NCBI GenBank assembly: GCA_026398575.1
Contig: JAPLSP010000692.1
Coordinates: 1-23,340, forward strand
DNA: 23,340 nt
Source: Candidatus Sumerlaeota bacterium
GTDB lineage: Bacteria; Sumerlaeota; Sumerlaeia; JADFCT01
Reading direction: 5' to 3'
Shown: positions 1 to 8,466 of the stretch, one piece after another
How positions within the stretch are numbered: the stretch's first letter is position 1
Layout: each line of letters starts with the position of its first letter
The notes under the pieces: model-generated
The model's input: only the letters and a program-made list of their open reading frames with translations
What the model was told of the DNA's origin: nothing
Database searches by the model: none
Translations under genes and position numbers: made by a program

Positions 1-1461
1 CGCGAAACCCGCTGTCTCTATCAGCAACTGAGCCTGTTGGCCGATCTGCTGTTGTGCCTGGCGGCCTTCTTCCTTGCGCACGCCATCCGGAATTATCTGC
101 TGGTTCCGGTGACGCATGGATGGATTGTCCCTTCCACCATGCGCTATTATCTGCCGCTGGCGATTTTGTTTCCGCCGTTGGCGCTGCTGATGTGGCACGC
201 CAACGGAGCGTACCGGCTCGAACGCCTGTTCGACCGCGGCGCGATGGCGCGCTCGCTGATCCTGGGCGCCATCGAGGCCGCCGGCGTCCTGATCCTGATC
301 CGCTTTTTCTTCAGCGCGCCTCAAAAAGACCCCTATAGCGGCGCCATGATCCGCGACAGCCGCGGGCAGATGCTGCTATTTCCCATGATCGCGACGGCAG
401 TGGTCTGGGCGCGCGTCGAAGCCGCTTATGCATGGTTCCGCTGGCGGCGCCAGCGGGGGCGCGCAGCCCGCAATGTTTTGCTCGTCGGGAGCGGCGATAA
501 CCTGCGCCGCTTTATTGCCGACCTGATGACGCATCCCTTTTGGGGTATTCGCATCGAAGGCCTGGTCAGCGATCACGATAGCCTGTCCGTGGGCGAGCGC
601 ATCCAGGGGCATCCCGTCGTCGCTTCCATCGCAAGCCTGGCCGCTTATCTCGAAAAGCACGTCGTGGATGAGGTTATTTTTGTCCCTGGCAAAACGCCGC
701 TCGATGATCTGTCGCCGTGCTTGCGCGAATGCGAGACGATGGGCGTGCGAACGCGGCTGTCGCTTAATTTCTTCATGCGCGGAGTCCGGGGCGCCTCGCT
801 CGATACCTTTGAAGACATTCCCGTCGTCACCTATGACGCCGTTCAGGAGGTCAACGGCGCGCTGCTTGTGAAGTGGGCGTTCGACCGCGCAGCCTCAGCG
901 CTGGCGCTCCTGTTCTTGAGCCTGCCGATGCTTGTGATCGCCCTGATCATCCGGCGCGATGGCCCCGCCGGGGCGCCCGTTTTGTTTCGCCAGCGCCGCG
1001 TGGGGCGCAATGGCCGCGAATTCATTCTCTATAAATTCCGTACCATGCGTCCGGGCGCCGAGGAAGAACTCGAATCTCTGCGCGCGCGCAGCGAGGTGGA
1101 TGGCCCGCGCTTCAAGATGGCAAACGATCCGCGCGTCACGCGAGTGGGGCGCCGGCTGCGCAAATACAGTCTCGACGAATTGCCACAGCTATGGAACGTG
1201 TTGCGGGGCGACATGAGCCTCGTCGGTCCGCGTCCGCCGCTGCCCGAGGAAGTCGCCCGCTACATCCGATCGCAGCGCCGCCGCCTTTCGATGAAGCCCG
1301 GAATCACATGCCTCTGGGCCGTGCGCGGCAGAGACCGCCTGAGTTGGGATCAATGGATGCAGGCGGACCTGGAATACATTGACCGCTGGTCGCTGTGGCT
1401 GGATTTCAAGATTCTCGTCAAAACCTTCCTGATCGTCCTCCAGGGCAAAAACGCCTCTTGA
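1..1461 (+). CDS. Exopolysaccharide polyprenyl-phosphate sugar transferase, 5' end cut by the window
   Basis: This is a membrane enzyme of the bacterial sugar transferase family (WbaP/WcaJ type), which transfers a sugar-1-phosphate from a nucleotide sugar to undecaprenyl phosphate to start exopolysaccharide or O-antigen units. The frame is open from base 1, so the true start lies upstream; 486 codons are visible. Hydrophobic segments fill roughly the first 100 visible residues. A soluble Rossmann-like domain follows, with NVLLVGSGDN near residues 158-167. A further membrane segment lies near 295-316, then the catalytic domain with KFRTM at 345-349, SLDELPQLWN at 390-399 and SLVGPRP just after. 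This is the classic order for the family, and the C-terminus is complete, ending in TGA. The exact sugar cannot be told. The next gene starts 59 bases downstream and is unrelated. Confidence 0.93.
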   Translation, partial: RETRCLYQQLSLLADLLLCLAAFFLAHAIRNYLLVPVTHGWIVPSTMRYYLPLAILFPPLALLMWHANGAYRLERLFDRGAMARSLILGAIEAAGVLILIRFFFSAPQKDPYSGAMIRDSRGQMLLFPMIATAVVWARVEAAYAWFRWRRQRGRAARNVLLVGSGDNLRRFIADLMTHPFWGIRIEGLVSDHDSLSVGERIQGHPVVASIASLAAYLEKHVVDEVIFVPGKTPLDDLSPCLRECETMGVRTRLSLNFFMRGVRGASLDTFEDIPVVTYDAVQEVNGALLVKWAFDRAASALALLFLSLPMLVIALIIRRDGPAGAPVLFRQRRVGRNGREFILYKFRTMRPGAEEELESLRARSEVDGPRFKMANDPRVTRVGRRLRKYSLDELPQLWNVLRGDMSLVGPRPPLPEEVARYIRSQRRRLSMKPGITCLWAVRGRDRLSWDQWMQADLEYIDRWSLWLDFKILVKTFLIVLQGKNAS

Positions 1462-1520
1462 CCGCGCCCGCCAACTGCGGTGAACATTTGCTTACTTTTG
1501 CGAAAGGAAGAGATTGCGCC

Positions 1521-1769
1521 ATGACTTTTGTTTCTACAGTGGATTTGCGGCGCATGCAGACCAGGCTATTCGATCGCGTCGTAAGGGGTCACGAACGGAT
1601 CATTGTGCGTCGGCGCGAAAAAAATATTGGGGCGATTATCTCCATTGATGATTTAGAGCGGCTTCAAGCAATGGAGGATGCTGAAGATATCAAAGCGATT
1701 GATGAATCAATGGCTGAGCCTGGGGAAGACGTGCCGTATGAGCAAGTGCGAAAGGAACTAGGCCTCTAG
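1521..1769 (+). CDS. Phd/YefM-type antitoxin
   Basis: An 82-residue protein that should bind and neutralise the toxin encoded next and repress their shared promoter. The N-terminal half has the Phd/YefM pattern: a beta strand and helix (residues 4-20), then a strand pair around IIVRRREKNIGAIISIDDLE (27-46). The acidic helical tail (50-82) is the usual toxin-binding part. The frame is open further upstream, but ATG at 1521 was chosen because AAGGAAGAG lies just before it and the family begins here. Its TAG stop shares one base with the GTG start of the toxin gene, which supports translational coupling. The DNA is visibly AT-richer than the preceding sugar transferase, consistent with horizontal arrival of the pair. 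Confidence 0.85.
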   Translation: MTFVSTVDLRRMQTRLFDRVVRGHERIIVRRREKNIGAIISIDDLERLQAMEDAEDIKAIDESMAEPGEDVPYEQVRKELGL

Positions 1770-2026
1770 TGGTATATTGCATACGATTAAGGCCCTCTGC
1801 TATTCGTGACCTAAAGCATCTTCCATCGGATATCAGGAAGAAGATAAATGCGCACATATTATCCTTGGCAAACGACCCCAGGCCTCATGGAGTTGAAAAA
1901 TTATCGGGCCGGGAAAACATTTATCGTATTAGAGCAAGCGACTACCGAATTTTGTATGAGATAAAAGACGCCATTTTAATTGTCCTTGTTATCAAAATCG
2001 CTCATCGGCGCGAAGCATATCGCTAA
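1769..2026 (+). CDS. RelE/ParE-family toxin
   Basis: An 85-residue toxin of the RelE/ParE superfamily; RelE members cut mRNA on the ribosome and ParE members poison gyrase. The sequence shows the typical order: LRPSAIRDLKHLP near the N-terminus, the loop DPRPHGVEKLSG (residues 36-47), then YRIRASDYRILYEI (52-65) and the C-terminal HRREAYR (79-85). The size and the IAHRREAYR ending favour RelE over ParE. Translation starts at GTG 1769, overlapping the antitoxin stop by one base, with AAGGA about 12 bases upstream. It ends 21 bases before the end of the convergent protease gene. It forms a type II toxin-antitoxin module with the preceding gene. Confidence 0.88.
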   Translation: MVYCIRLRPSAIRDLKHLPSDIRKKINAHILSLANDPRPHGVEKLSGRENIYRIRASDYRILYEIKDAILIVLVIKIAHRREAYR

Positions 2027-2047
2027 ATAATAGATCTCCCGCAAAGA

Positions 2048-3571
2048 TTACGGATAATGTAGCTTCATCACCCACTTCTCCCACTGCTTCTGCCAGGCGT
2101 CCATGTCTTTCTCGCCCAGGATTTTTTGGAGCGTGTCATATCCGCTCGGGTCGGTCTTCACGTTCTTGTGGAATTCGTGGTAGTACTTGTTGAGCCATCC
2201 CTTCTCCTGAAGAAAGAGGCATAAGTAGCGCGCCTGGGCGTAGTTGTCGCCCTTGTTCTTTTCGCGCTTGTAGAACTCATCGCGCGTGGTTGTGCAGAGC
2301 GTTTTGAAGGACGGCAGGAAGCCGCGGCTAATGTGGCCTTGCAGACTGGGCAGGCGCCAGTTGGGCAATCCCGTCGCCACTCCGTTGCGTTCGGCGCCTT
2401 GCTCATAGAGCGAGCCCATGCCTTCGTTGAACCACGCGGGACATTCGGGAAAATTCGACGCGATGAAGGCGTGGACGATTTCATGGCAGAGCGTTCCGCC
2501 GCCGGTTCCGATGTTCATGACCAGCGCATGGTTCGCGTCCGAGCAATAACCGAACGGCGTCGTCGGCTCCTCCTGGAAAATGTCCTGCGAGATTTTGTAA
2601 TAGCTCTCCTTGTCCTTCATCAGCCACACGTCGTAGATCGCCGGGGGATCGTCTTCGAAGTAGAGATTGCGCATTTGATCCACGAACCATTTGACCGTGT
2701 ACATGGCATGGTCCTTTACCGCCTGGGGCGATTCGTCGCCGATCACCACAAAGGGCGCCTGGACGACAAGATTGAAGCCTTTGGGGATGCGGGGCTTCAA
2801 ATCCCGGACATGCTGGGCGATCTGCGCGGGGGTGAAGCGGTGCGGCGAGGAAGTAGCGGTATCGGCGGCTGTTGCTGTGGACGCGGTGGACGTGGTGGAC
2901 GCGAGGGAAGTGGAATTCGGCCCACTCGGCGCCGTCAGGCGCATGCGAACCAGCAGCCATTCATCCTGTTTGTATTTCAGCGGCCAGATCTTATAAAATG
3001 TCCAGCGCTTCATGTGGCGATAAGCGCCGTTTTCTTCCGCGGGCTCGTGATAAATCACTTCGTCGTCCAAAGCGTCGTAACCCAGGATCAGCCGGAAGTG
3101 CTCGCTCGCCGCGATGCCTTCATCAAAGCGCATGCAGACGATGGAAGGGATTCCTTTGCACAAGTCCTTGAGCATTTCCTTCCATTGAACATCCGTCGCG
3201 CCATAGGCCTGCGCCGCCGGAATTGGATACCAAACGGCGCCGGGTTCGATGCCGTAATGGCGGAGGGCTGGCCCCATTTCGCGCGTGAACATTCCGCGCC
3301 CCAGCGCGGGGTTCAGGCTGGAGGCGGCGAACACGTCATCCTGCGAAACCGGCAATCCGCTTTTTTGCAGCCACATCGCGATGCACGCTTCGCCGCAAAA
3401 ATCCGGCGATTGTTTGATGTGCGGCACATTCGCGATCAGGATCGGCCCTTTGGAGGGCGCGCTCTGCGCGGCGCTGGTCGGCTGCGTGTCCGTCTTGCCG
3501 CATCGCGCCAAGCCGGGACAAAAAAGCAGCATTGCTGCGAATGCGGGCGTCCATGTTTGAAAACGGCTCAT
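2048..3571 (-). CDS. Secreted two-protease fusion: C39-like domain plus HExxH metallopeptidase domain
   Basis: A 507-residue exported protein with two different peptidase-like domains. Residues 1-23 form a hydrophobic export signal; the LARC that follows is a poor lipobox because Arg precedes the Cys. Residues 43-211 resemble the C39-like papain fold, with candidate nucleophile Cys59 in FCGEAC and His158 in SEHFRLILGYD. Where the family usually has Asp or Asn before Pro there is Glu176 (YHEP). A Ser/Thr/Ala linker (213-246) leads to a second domain with HEIVH at 363-367 and Glu383 in AWFNEGMGSLYE, the zinc-site arrangement of gluzincin peptidases. Whether both domains are active is unknown. 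The gene starts 31 bases after the histidine kinase stop on the same strand and may be co-transcribed. Conventional Shine-Dalgarno is lacking. Confidence 0.82.
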   Translation of the reverse strand: MSRFQTWTPAFAAMLLFCPGLARCGKTDTQPTSAAQSAPSKGPILIANVPHIKQSPDFCGEACIAMWLQKSGLPVSQDDVFAASSLNPALGRGMFTREMGPALRHYGIEPGAVWYPIPAAQAYGATDVQWKEMLKDLCKGIPSIVCMRFDEGIAASEHFRLILGYDALDDEVIYHEPAEENGAYRHMKRWTFYKIWPLKYKQDEWLLVRMRLTAPSGPNSTSLASTTSTASTATAADTATSSPHRFTPAQIAQHVRDLKPRIPKGFNLVVQAPFVVIGDESPQAVKDHAMYTVKWFVDQMRNLYFEDDPPAIYDVWLMKDKESYYKISQDIFQEEPTTPFGYCSDANHALVMNIGTGGGTLCHEIVHAFIASNFPECPAWFNEGMGSLYEQGAERNGVATGLPNWRLPSLQGHISRGFLPSFKTLCTTTRDEFYKREKNKGDNYAQARYLCLFLQEKGWLNKYYHEFHKNVKTDPSGYDTLQKILGEKDMDAWQKQWEKWVMKLHYP

Positions 3572-3602
3572 GCGCGTACTCGTATGGCGCCAGCAGAGGA
3601 AT

Positions 3603-5519
3603 TTAAAAATGAGTCGGGAGCAAACCGATGATCCGCTCCAGCAGCTTGTCTTTGTCGAAGGGCTTTGAAAGATAATCGTTCATGCCGGCGCTCAGGCAAT
3701 GATCCTGATCGCCCTTCATGGCGTTGGCGGTCAAAGCGATGATGGGGATATCGGGGTAGAGCGTGCCGCCGTCGGGATTGCGGATGATCGCGGTGGCCTC
3801 GAAGCCGTCCATCTCCGGCATCTGGCAGTCCATCAGGACCAGATCATAATGGCGCTTTTTGAGGGCTTCAACAGCCTGGCGTCCGTTTTCGGCTATGTCG
3901 CAGCGCATGCAGGATTTCTCCAGGATGCGGCAGACCAGTTTCTGGTTGATGGGCGAATCCTCGGCCAGCAGGATGCGCGCGTGGGGCTGGCTTTCGGCCA
4001 GCGTATGCTGGGTGATGATCGGCTCGCTGGATCGCGCGCGCGCCGGCTCGTTTGCGCGCCTGGCCCGGCCGAGAACGGCCATCAAACAATCGCGCAGCTT
4101 GGCCACCTTGATGGGCTTTGGCAGATACGCCTGATAGCCGGCTTCCTCGGCAGCGGCCGCGTCGCCGCGCGCCGAGACGCCCGTCATCGCGATCAAGGGC
4201 AGCCGCGCCAGGTCCGCGTGAACGCTGTGGCGAATTTCGCGCGCCAGCTGCAGGCCGTCCGTGTCCGGCATGCGCAAATCAATGATCGCGGCCTGGATTG
4301 ACATTGTTTCGCCCAGGGCGGCCTCCAGGCGCTCCCACGCTTCCTTTGCGCCGGTGGCTTCCTGGCAGCGGCATCCCCAGGATTCGAGCGAATGCCTCAG
4401 AATTTGCCGGGCCGAGGCGTTGTCGTCCACGATCAGGATGCAGGCGCCGTTGGCATTGCATCTGGCCAGGTGCGGCGGCGTGGCGCCTTCCGGTTGCTTT
4501 GCGAAAGATGCCGTGAACCAAAAAGCGCTGCCTTCGCCTTCCCGGCTTTTGACGCCGATCGCGCCGCCCATCAGTTCGGCCAATTGCTTGGAAATCGCCA
4601 GTCCCAGCCCGGTGCCGCCATATTTGCGCGCCGTGGAGAGTTCGGTCTGCGAGAATCTTTCAAAGAGATGTTTTTGGCGGTCGGCCGGAATGCCAATGCC
4701 CGTATCGCGCACTTCGAAACAGATGACCGCTGCGCCGTTTTTTTCATCTTCCAGCATCACGCTCAGGATCACTTCGCCTTTATGTGTGAACTTCAATGCG
4801 TTGTTCAGCAGGTTGATCAATATCTGCCGCAGGCGCCCCGGATCGCCGCACAAGAGCGAAGGAACGCCGCTGTGGATCAGGCATGCCAGCTCCAATACTT
4901 TTTCCGCCGCCTTCGGGCCCAGCAGCTCGACGGCGGATTCGACGGTGGTCCGCAGATCGAAGTTGATGGTCTCCAGGCGCATCTTGCCCGCTTCCAGTTT
5001 GCTGAAGTCGAGGATGTCGTTGATAATGATCAGCAGGGCATCGGCGCTTTGGCGGATCGCGTCGCAATATTCGCGCTGTTCTTCGGTCAGCGGAGTATCG
5101 CTCAGCAGCGACGACATCCCGATCACGCCGTTCATGGGCGTTCGGATTTCATGGCTCATGCTGGCCAGGAACAGGCCTTTGGCCTGAAGCGCCTGCTGGG
5201 CGGCTTCGTTGGCTTGCGACAGCTCGAACGCCATGCGGGTCTGCGCCTCGAGCGAGACGGCCAGGGCGTCGTTGGCCGCCAGGAGCTGGCTTGCGGCTTC
5301 TTTCTGTTTTTCCGCCTCGCGAACCAGCGCTTCCTGCGCTTGATGCGCTTCGGCTGTGGCGCATCGAAGCGCGGCTGAAAGCGCGTTGATCTTTTGGGCC
5401 ACGCGGTTGAACGCGGCGCCAAGGCGGGGGTCCGGATCTATTTCCGCCGCCTGGCCGCGAGCCAGAGAAGGACTCTCCGCCAGCTGCTCCAGACATTGAA
5501 TAAGGCGGGAATGCGGCAT
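3603..5519 (-). CDS. Cytoplasmic hybrid histidine kinase with two receiver domains
   Basis: A 638-residue sensor kinase with no membrane segment, so it probably senses a cytoplasmic cue or a protein partner. Residues 52-117 are a predicted coiled coil. The dimerisation domain has the H-box [10 protein letters not shown] with His123. The ATPase domain has the N-box NLLNNALKF (Asn240), DTGIGI (272-277) and GGTGLGL (301-307). The first receiver has Asp365/366, phospho-acceptor Asp414 and Lys468. The second has Glu520/Asp521, Asp564 in [11 protein letters not shown] and Lys619. No Hpt domain follows, so phosphate must pass to a separate protein. The frame extends to a TTG at 5603, but that TTG lies in a strong -35 box. 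ATG 5519 is therefore the likelier start, although its ribosome site is weak. It is divergent from the REC-PP2C-STAS gene, a plausible partner. Confidence 0.92.
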   Translation of the reverse strand: MPHSRLIQCLEQLAESPSLARGQAAEIDPDPRLGAAFNRVAQKINALSAALRCATAEAHQAQEALVREAEKQKEAASQLLAANDALAVSLEAQTRMAFELSQANEAAQQALQAKGLFLASMSHEIRTPMNGVIGMSSLLSDTPLTEEQREYCDAIRQSADALLIIINDILDFSKLEAGKMRLETINFDLRTTVESAVELLGPKAAEKVLELACLIHSGVPSLLCGDPGRLRQILINLLNNALKFTHKGEVILSVMLEDEKNGAAVICFEVRDTGIGIPADRQKHLFERFSQTELSTARKYGGTGLGLAISKQLAELMGGAIGVKSREGEGSAFWFTASFAKQPEGATPPHLARCNANGACILIVDDNASARQILRHSLESWGCRCQEATGAKEAWERLEAALGETMSIQAAIIDLRMPDTDGLQLAREIRHSVHADLARLPLIAMTGVSARGDAAAAEEAGYQAYLPKPIKVAKLRDCLMAVLGRARRANEPARARSSEPIITQHTLAESQPHARILLAEDSPINQKLVCRILEKSCMRCDIAENGRQAVEALKKRHYDLVLMDCQMPEMDGFEATAIIRNPDGGTLYPDIPIIALTANAMKGDQDHCLSAGMNDYLSKPFDKDKLLERIIGLLPTHF

Positions 5520-5574
5520 TGGCAGCAGCTCAGGCTCGAAAGCGAAATAAGGCACAATAAAAACACGCGAACGA

Positions 5575-5603
5575 ATTATAATCTTTCGACTGTCGAATCT
5601 CAA
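5575..5603 (-). promoter_or_regulatory. Sigma70-like promoter for the histidine kinase, with a palindrome in the spacer
   Basis: Read on the minus strand, TTGAGA (5603-5598) is followed after exactly 17 bases by a perfect TATAAT (5580-5575). Transcription would begin near 5568, upstream of the ATG at 5519. The spacer contains the inverted repeat TTCGA-CTG-TCGAA (5585-5597), a possible operator. This placement argues against the alternative TTG start at 5603. Confidence 0.65.
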
Positions 5604-5655
5604 TCAAAATCGCCCTGAGCAAGCAGCGCCGGAAAAATAGCTGTAAATATTAGGA

Positions 5656-5684
5656 TTGAATCAGTCCAAATTTGGGCTTATAGT
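5656..5684 (+). promoter_or_regulatory. Sigma70-like promoter for the REC-PP2C-STAS gene
   Basis: TTGAAT (5656-5661) and TATAGT (5679-5684) are separated by 17 bases, matching the sigma70 consensus at 4 of 6 and 5 of 6 positions. Transcription would start near 5691, giving a short leader to the ATG at 5728. The in-frame TTG at 5656 is the first base of this -35 box and so is unlikely to be a start codon. Confidence 0.5.
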
Positions 5685-5727
5685 ATTCATTGTTTTTGCG
5701 TCAAATGAAAACAGGGACAAATTGAAA

Positions 5728-7539
5728 ATGAACGCATCGAAAGGCAAATTGCGGGTATTGGGAGTGGATGACGAAGATACCGTCCTTCAATTCCTTCGAT
5801 CGCTTTTTCAGCGTCGCGGCGACATTTTCGATCTGGCGCGCAGCGGCTTCGAAGCGGTGGCTTTGCTCGAAGCCAAGGACTTTGACGTCATGATCACCGA
5901 TCTCTATATGCCGGTGATGAATGGCCTCGAACTGATCCGCCGCGCCAAGGAACTGCGGCCCGATATGGTTTCGGTCATCCTGACGGGCATGGGAACCGCC
6001 CGGGACTCCATCGCCGCGATCAAGGAAGGCGTTTATGACTATATCGAGAAGCCGATCCGCGATTTGGATGTTTTTTCGCTTGCCATCGAGCGCGCCGGTT
6101 CGCGCGCACGGCTGATCCGCGAACGCAACAGTCTCATGGTAAATCTTCAGACGCAGAATGTCAAACTGGAAACGCACCTGAAGAATCTGAACCAGGCGTA
6201 TGAAAAACTCATGAAGCAGGAAGAGGAGCTCAAGGCCGACCTTCGGCAGGCGCAGCGCATGCAACAGAGCCTTCTTCCTTCCGATTTCCCGCGCGTGAAG
6301 GGCATCGAATGCTACGGCTATTATTGTCCTTGCGAAAAACTCGGCGGCGACTTTTTCGATTTTATTCCGCTCGGCGAGGGGCTGTCGGCGGTGCTGCTGG
6401 CCGACGTGGCCGGCCACGGCGTGCGCGCGGCGATGGTCACGGTGATCGTGCGCGGACTGATTCACGCCGAACGGATGCTACACCCGGAAAACAAGATCTT
6501 CGAGGCGCCGGAAACCGCGCTCGCATTCATCAATCGCGCTTTGATGCAGGAGACCTTGGACGATCCGCTGCACGTCACGATGGGCTATGCGGTGGTCAAC
6601 GCGGCGGCAGGAGAAATCGTTTACGGCAGCGCGGGGCATCCCAAGCCGATCCTCTGCCACGCCAACGGCCATCCGCATCATGTGCCGGTCGAAGGGCCGG
6701 CGCTGGGTTTGGATCGCGCGCCGCGATACGAGACCGTCCGCATCTCTTTGAACAAAGGCGATTTTCTCCTCATATATTCCGACGGCTTGTCCGAAGCGCG
6801 CAATGCCTCGGGCGACGAATTATCCGCGCAGCGGCTGGCGCTGGCCGCGGCGCAATGCGGCGACGTCCCGGCCAACGTCATCGGCGAGCGGCTCGAGCAG
6901 ATCATGCTCAATCACCAGCAGGGCGCCGCGCCCAGCGACGACGCCACCTTCGTCATCATCGGACGCTGCTCCGAGCGCGAAGCGGCGGCAGGCGCGAAAG
7001 AACAAAAATGCGTGAAGATCGTGGACGTGGGGGCCTTCCGCGCCGGAACGCCGCAGGGCGCGGCTTATATCGCCTCGGGCTGGGTTACCAATGGATGCGT
7101 GATTCGCCTGGCGGGACGCCTGACATGGGAGCAGGCGCCGGTCCTGAGGACGCTGATTCGGGAGGCCGAGGAGCGGGGCGCGGATCAGATTTTTGTGGAT
7201 CTGAAGGATTGCCAATCGCTCGACAGCACGCTGCTCGGGATGTTTCACCAGCATCGCGATCAGCTCATCCTGTGTTCGCCGCCGGCGAAGATCATCCAGC
7301 TTTTTCTGGAACTGGGCATTTTGGATCAGTTGCGGATATCCAACGATCCGGCGCCGCAAACGGAATTGACGCTGGAGGAAATTCCCCAGCCCGGCCAGAT
7401 CGAAAAAGCCAGAATGATCCTCGGCGCGCATGAATCGCTCATGGGCGCGCATCCTGGGAATGTGAAGAAATTCGAAACCTTCGTCGAACTCATGCGCCAG
7501 GATTTGGCTTCGCGAGTGGAGAAGGCAAAGAAGGAATAA
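5728..7539 (+). CDS. REC-PP2C-STAS response regulator phosphatase (RsbU-like with built-in anti-anti-sigma domain)
   Basis: A 603-residue cytoplasmic regulator with three signalling modules. The receiver domain has VDDED (14-18), phospho-acceptor Asp58 in ITDLYMP and Lys108. A coiled coil covers about 140-184. The SpoIIE/RsbU-type PP2C phosphatase has metal-site motifs GGDFFDF (Asp208), ADVAGHG (Asp226), SDGLSEARN (Asp352) and PSDDATF (404-405). The C-terminal STAS domain has the acceptor-type motif LKDCQSLDSTLLGMF, with Ser500 where anti-anti-sigma factors are phosphorylated. Such phosphatases dephosphorylate STAS proteins to free a sigma factor; here substrate and enzyme may share one chain. 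ATG 5728 has AGGGA 10 bases upstream. No RsbW-type kinase or sigma factor is in the window. The divergent hybrid kinase is the obvious candidate phosphodonor. Confidence 0.93.
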   Translation: MNASKGKLRVLGVDDEDTVLQFLRSLFQRRGDIFDLARSGFEAVALLEAKDFDVMITDLYMPVMNGLELIRRAKELRPDMVSVILTGMGTARDSIAAIKEGVYDYIEKPIRDLDVFSLAIERAGSRARLIRERNSLMVNLQTQNVKLETHLKNLNQAYEKLMKQEEELKADLRQAQRMQQSLLPSDFPRVKGIECYGYYCPCEKLGGDFFDFIPLGEGLSAVLLADVAGHGVRAAMVTVIVRGLIHAERMLHPENKIFEAPETALAFINRALMQETLDDPLHVTMGYAVVNAAAGEIVYGSAGHPKPILCHANGHPHHVPVEGPALGLDRAPRYETVRISLNKGDFLLIYSDGLSEARNASGDELSAQRLALAAAQCGDVPANVIGERLEQIMLNHQQGAAPSDDATFVIIGRCSEREAAAGAKEQKCVKIVDVGAFRAGTPQGAAYIASGWVTNGCVIRLAGRLTWEQAPVLRTLIREAEERGADQIFVDLKDCQSLDSTLLGMFHQHRDQLILCSPPAKIIQLFLELGILDQLRISNDPAPQTELTLEEIPQPGQIEKARMILGAHESLMGAHPGNVKKFETFVELMRQDLASRVEKAKKE

Positions 7540-7611
7540 AGCGCAGTTCCTTCCAAAGAAACATGATTCCAACTTGGTTCCAAATATTTCCGGTTAGTTT
7601 TGCAGCAGTTT

Positions 7612-7670
7612 ACAGGCAGAATCATTGAGGGCAGAATCATAATGATTCTGCCCTCAATGATTCTGCCTGT
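7612..7670. repeat. Perfect 29-base inverted repeat built from a 15-base unit
   Basis: The arms 7612-7640 and 7642-7670 are exact reverse complements around a single A at 7641. Each arm contains GGCAGAATCAT twice at a 15-base interval (7615-7625 and 7630-7640), separated by TGAG. It lies between convergent genes and could fold as a bidirectional terminator, although no strong T run follows. The same CAGAATSAT core at the same 15-base spacing recurs at 17136-17305, so this appears to be a repeat family and not a private terminator. Confidence 0.95.
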
Positions 7671-7727
7671 GTTTATACGCTTGCTCAGTATTGGGAAGCC
7701 ACGCAAATTTTTGAAATTACTGCCTGT

Positions 7728-8291
7728 CTATTTCTCTTTCTTCTTGTCTCCGTCCTTCTTGTCTCCGTCCTTCTTGTCCCCGTCCTTCTTGTCAGCCTTT
7801 TTGTCGCCGAACGTCCATTTCTTGATGACCGTGCCATCTTCCTTGGCAAACTGGATGGAGGCGATTTCCACCGTGCCTTCGCCGTCGCCGGGATCTATGC
7901 GCAAGGACTTCAACTCTCCCTTGACGGGGACGGTGACCTTGTATTCGCGGATTTTCTGGTCGGTTTCGAGACCCAAATCCACGCGCGTGTCTTCGCTCAT
8001 CTCGGGGACGTCGCTCGACGCCCAATAAATCTGCCCGCCTTCCACGGCGGCTTTGGCCATGATCGTGACAACGATGGCGCCCTTGGCCGCCGGAATCTCC
8101 GTACAGTTGATCTGGGGATCCTCGCCCGTGCATTTGGCGATCAAGTTGCCATCCTTGACGGACAACTGGCAATTATTCACCGCCTCCCATCCCGCAATCT
8201 TCTGCTTCTCCTCAGCGCCCGCCACAACCATCATCCCCGCCAGCGTCAATGCCAGCGCCATCCCTTGCATCCGCATTCCGATCTGATCCAT
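7728..8291 (-). CDS. Small secreted protein with predicted beta-sandwich domain and Lys/Asp repeat tail
   Basis: A 187-residue exported protein of unknown function. Residues 1-26 form a signal peptide ending in VVAGA-EE. The body (about 30-155) alternates short strands and has the flavour of jelly-roll or carbohydrate-binding-like domains in large environmental bacteria: GWEAVNNCQLSVKDG, then YKVTVPVKGELKSLRIDPGD, then VEIASIQF. This assignment comes from memory of similar proteins and is only moderately secure. The tail repeats DKKDG and ends KKKEK, highly charged and probably disordered. ATG 8291 is preferred over GTG 8300 because GGAG lies 8 bases before it (complement of 8300-8303). It converges on the signalling gene and is divergent from the ParA cassette. 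Confidence 0.8.
   Translation of the reverse strand: MDQIGMRMQGMALALTLAGMMVVAGAEEKQKIAGWEAVNNCQLSVKDGNLIAKCTGEDPQINCTEIPAAKGAIVVTIMAKAAVEGGQIYWASSDVPEMSEDTRVDLGLETDQKIREYKVTVPVKGELKSLRIDPGDGEGTVEIASIQFAKEDGTVIKKWTFGDKKADKKDGDKKDGDKKDGDKKKEK
7746..7790 (-). repeat. Three tandem 15-base units coding DKKDG
   Basis: Three copies of GTCTCCGTCCTTCTT (plus-strand reading; the third has one T-to-C change) lie head to tail at 7746, 7761 and 7776. They encode the acidic/basic pentapeptide repeat of the secreted protein's tail. Near-identity at the base level suggests recent expansion by slippage. Confidence 0.9.
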
Positions 8292-8466
8292 AGGTCTCAC
8301 TCCTTATCTTCAAAATATGTGTGTGAAGATTCTTGCGGTGAGTGTGACGGTGTTGTCAAACACAAATTATGCTTTAAGGCTTGCTTGTGCAAACAAAGCG
8401 CATTAATCTCTGACTGAATTTGATAGCAGTTAAGTGCCGCAATCTTTTTAGGAAAGAGGCCGGAAA

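Noticed and set aside
2333..3631. A 432-codon plus-strand open frame over the protease fusion
   Set aside because: The opposite strand encodes HEIVH and C39-like motifs. The plus-strand product is arginine-rich and shows no recognisable domain.
5598..5661. Upstream TTG starts for the histidine kinase (5603) and the REC-PP2C-STAS gene (5656)
   Set aside because: Both TTGs fall in -35 hexamers of good promoters, and ATG codons downstream fit better, with AGGGA for the plus-strand gene.
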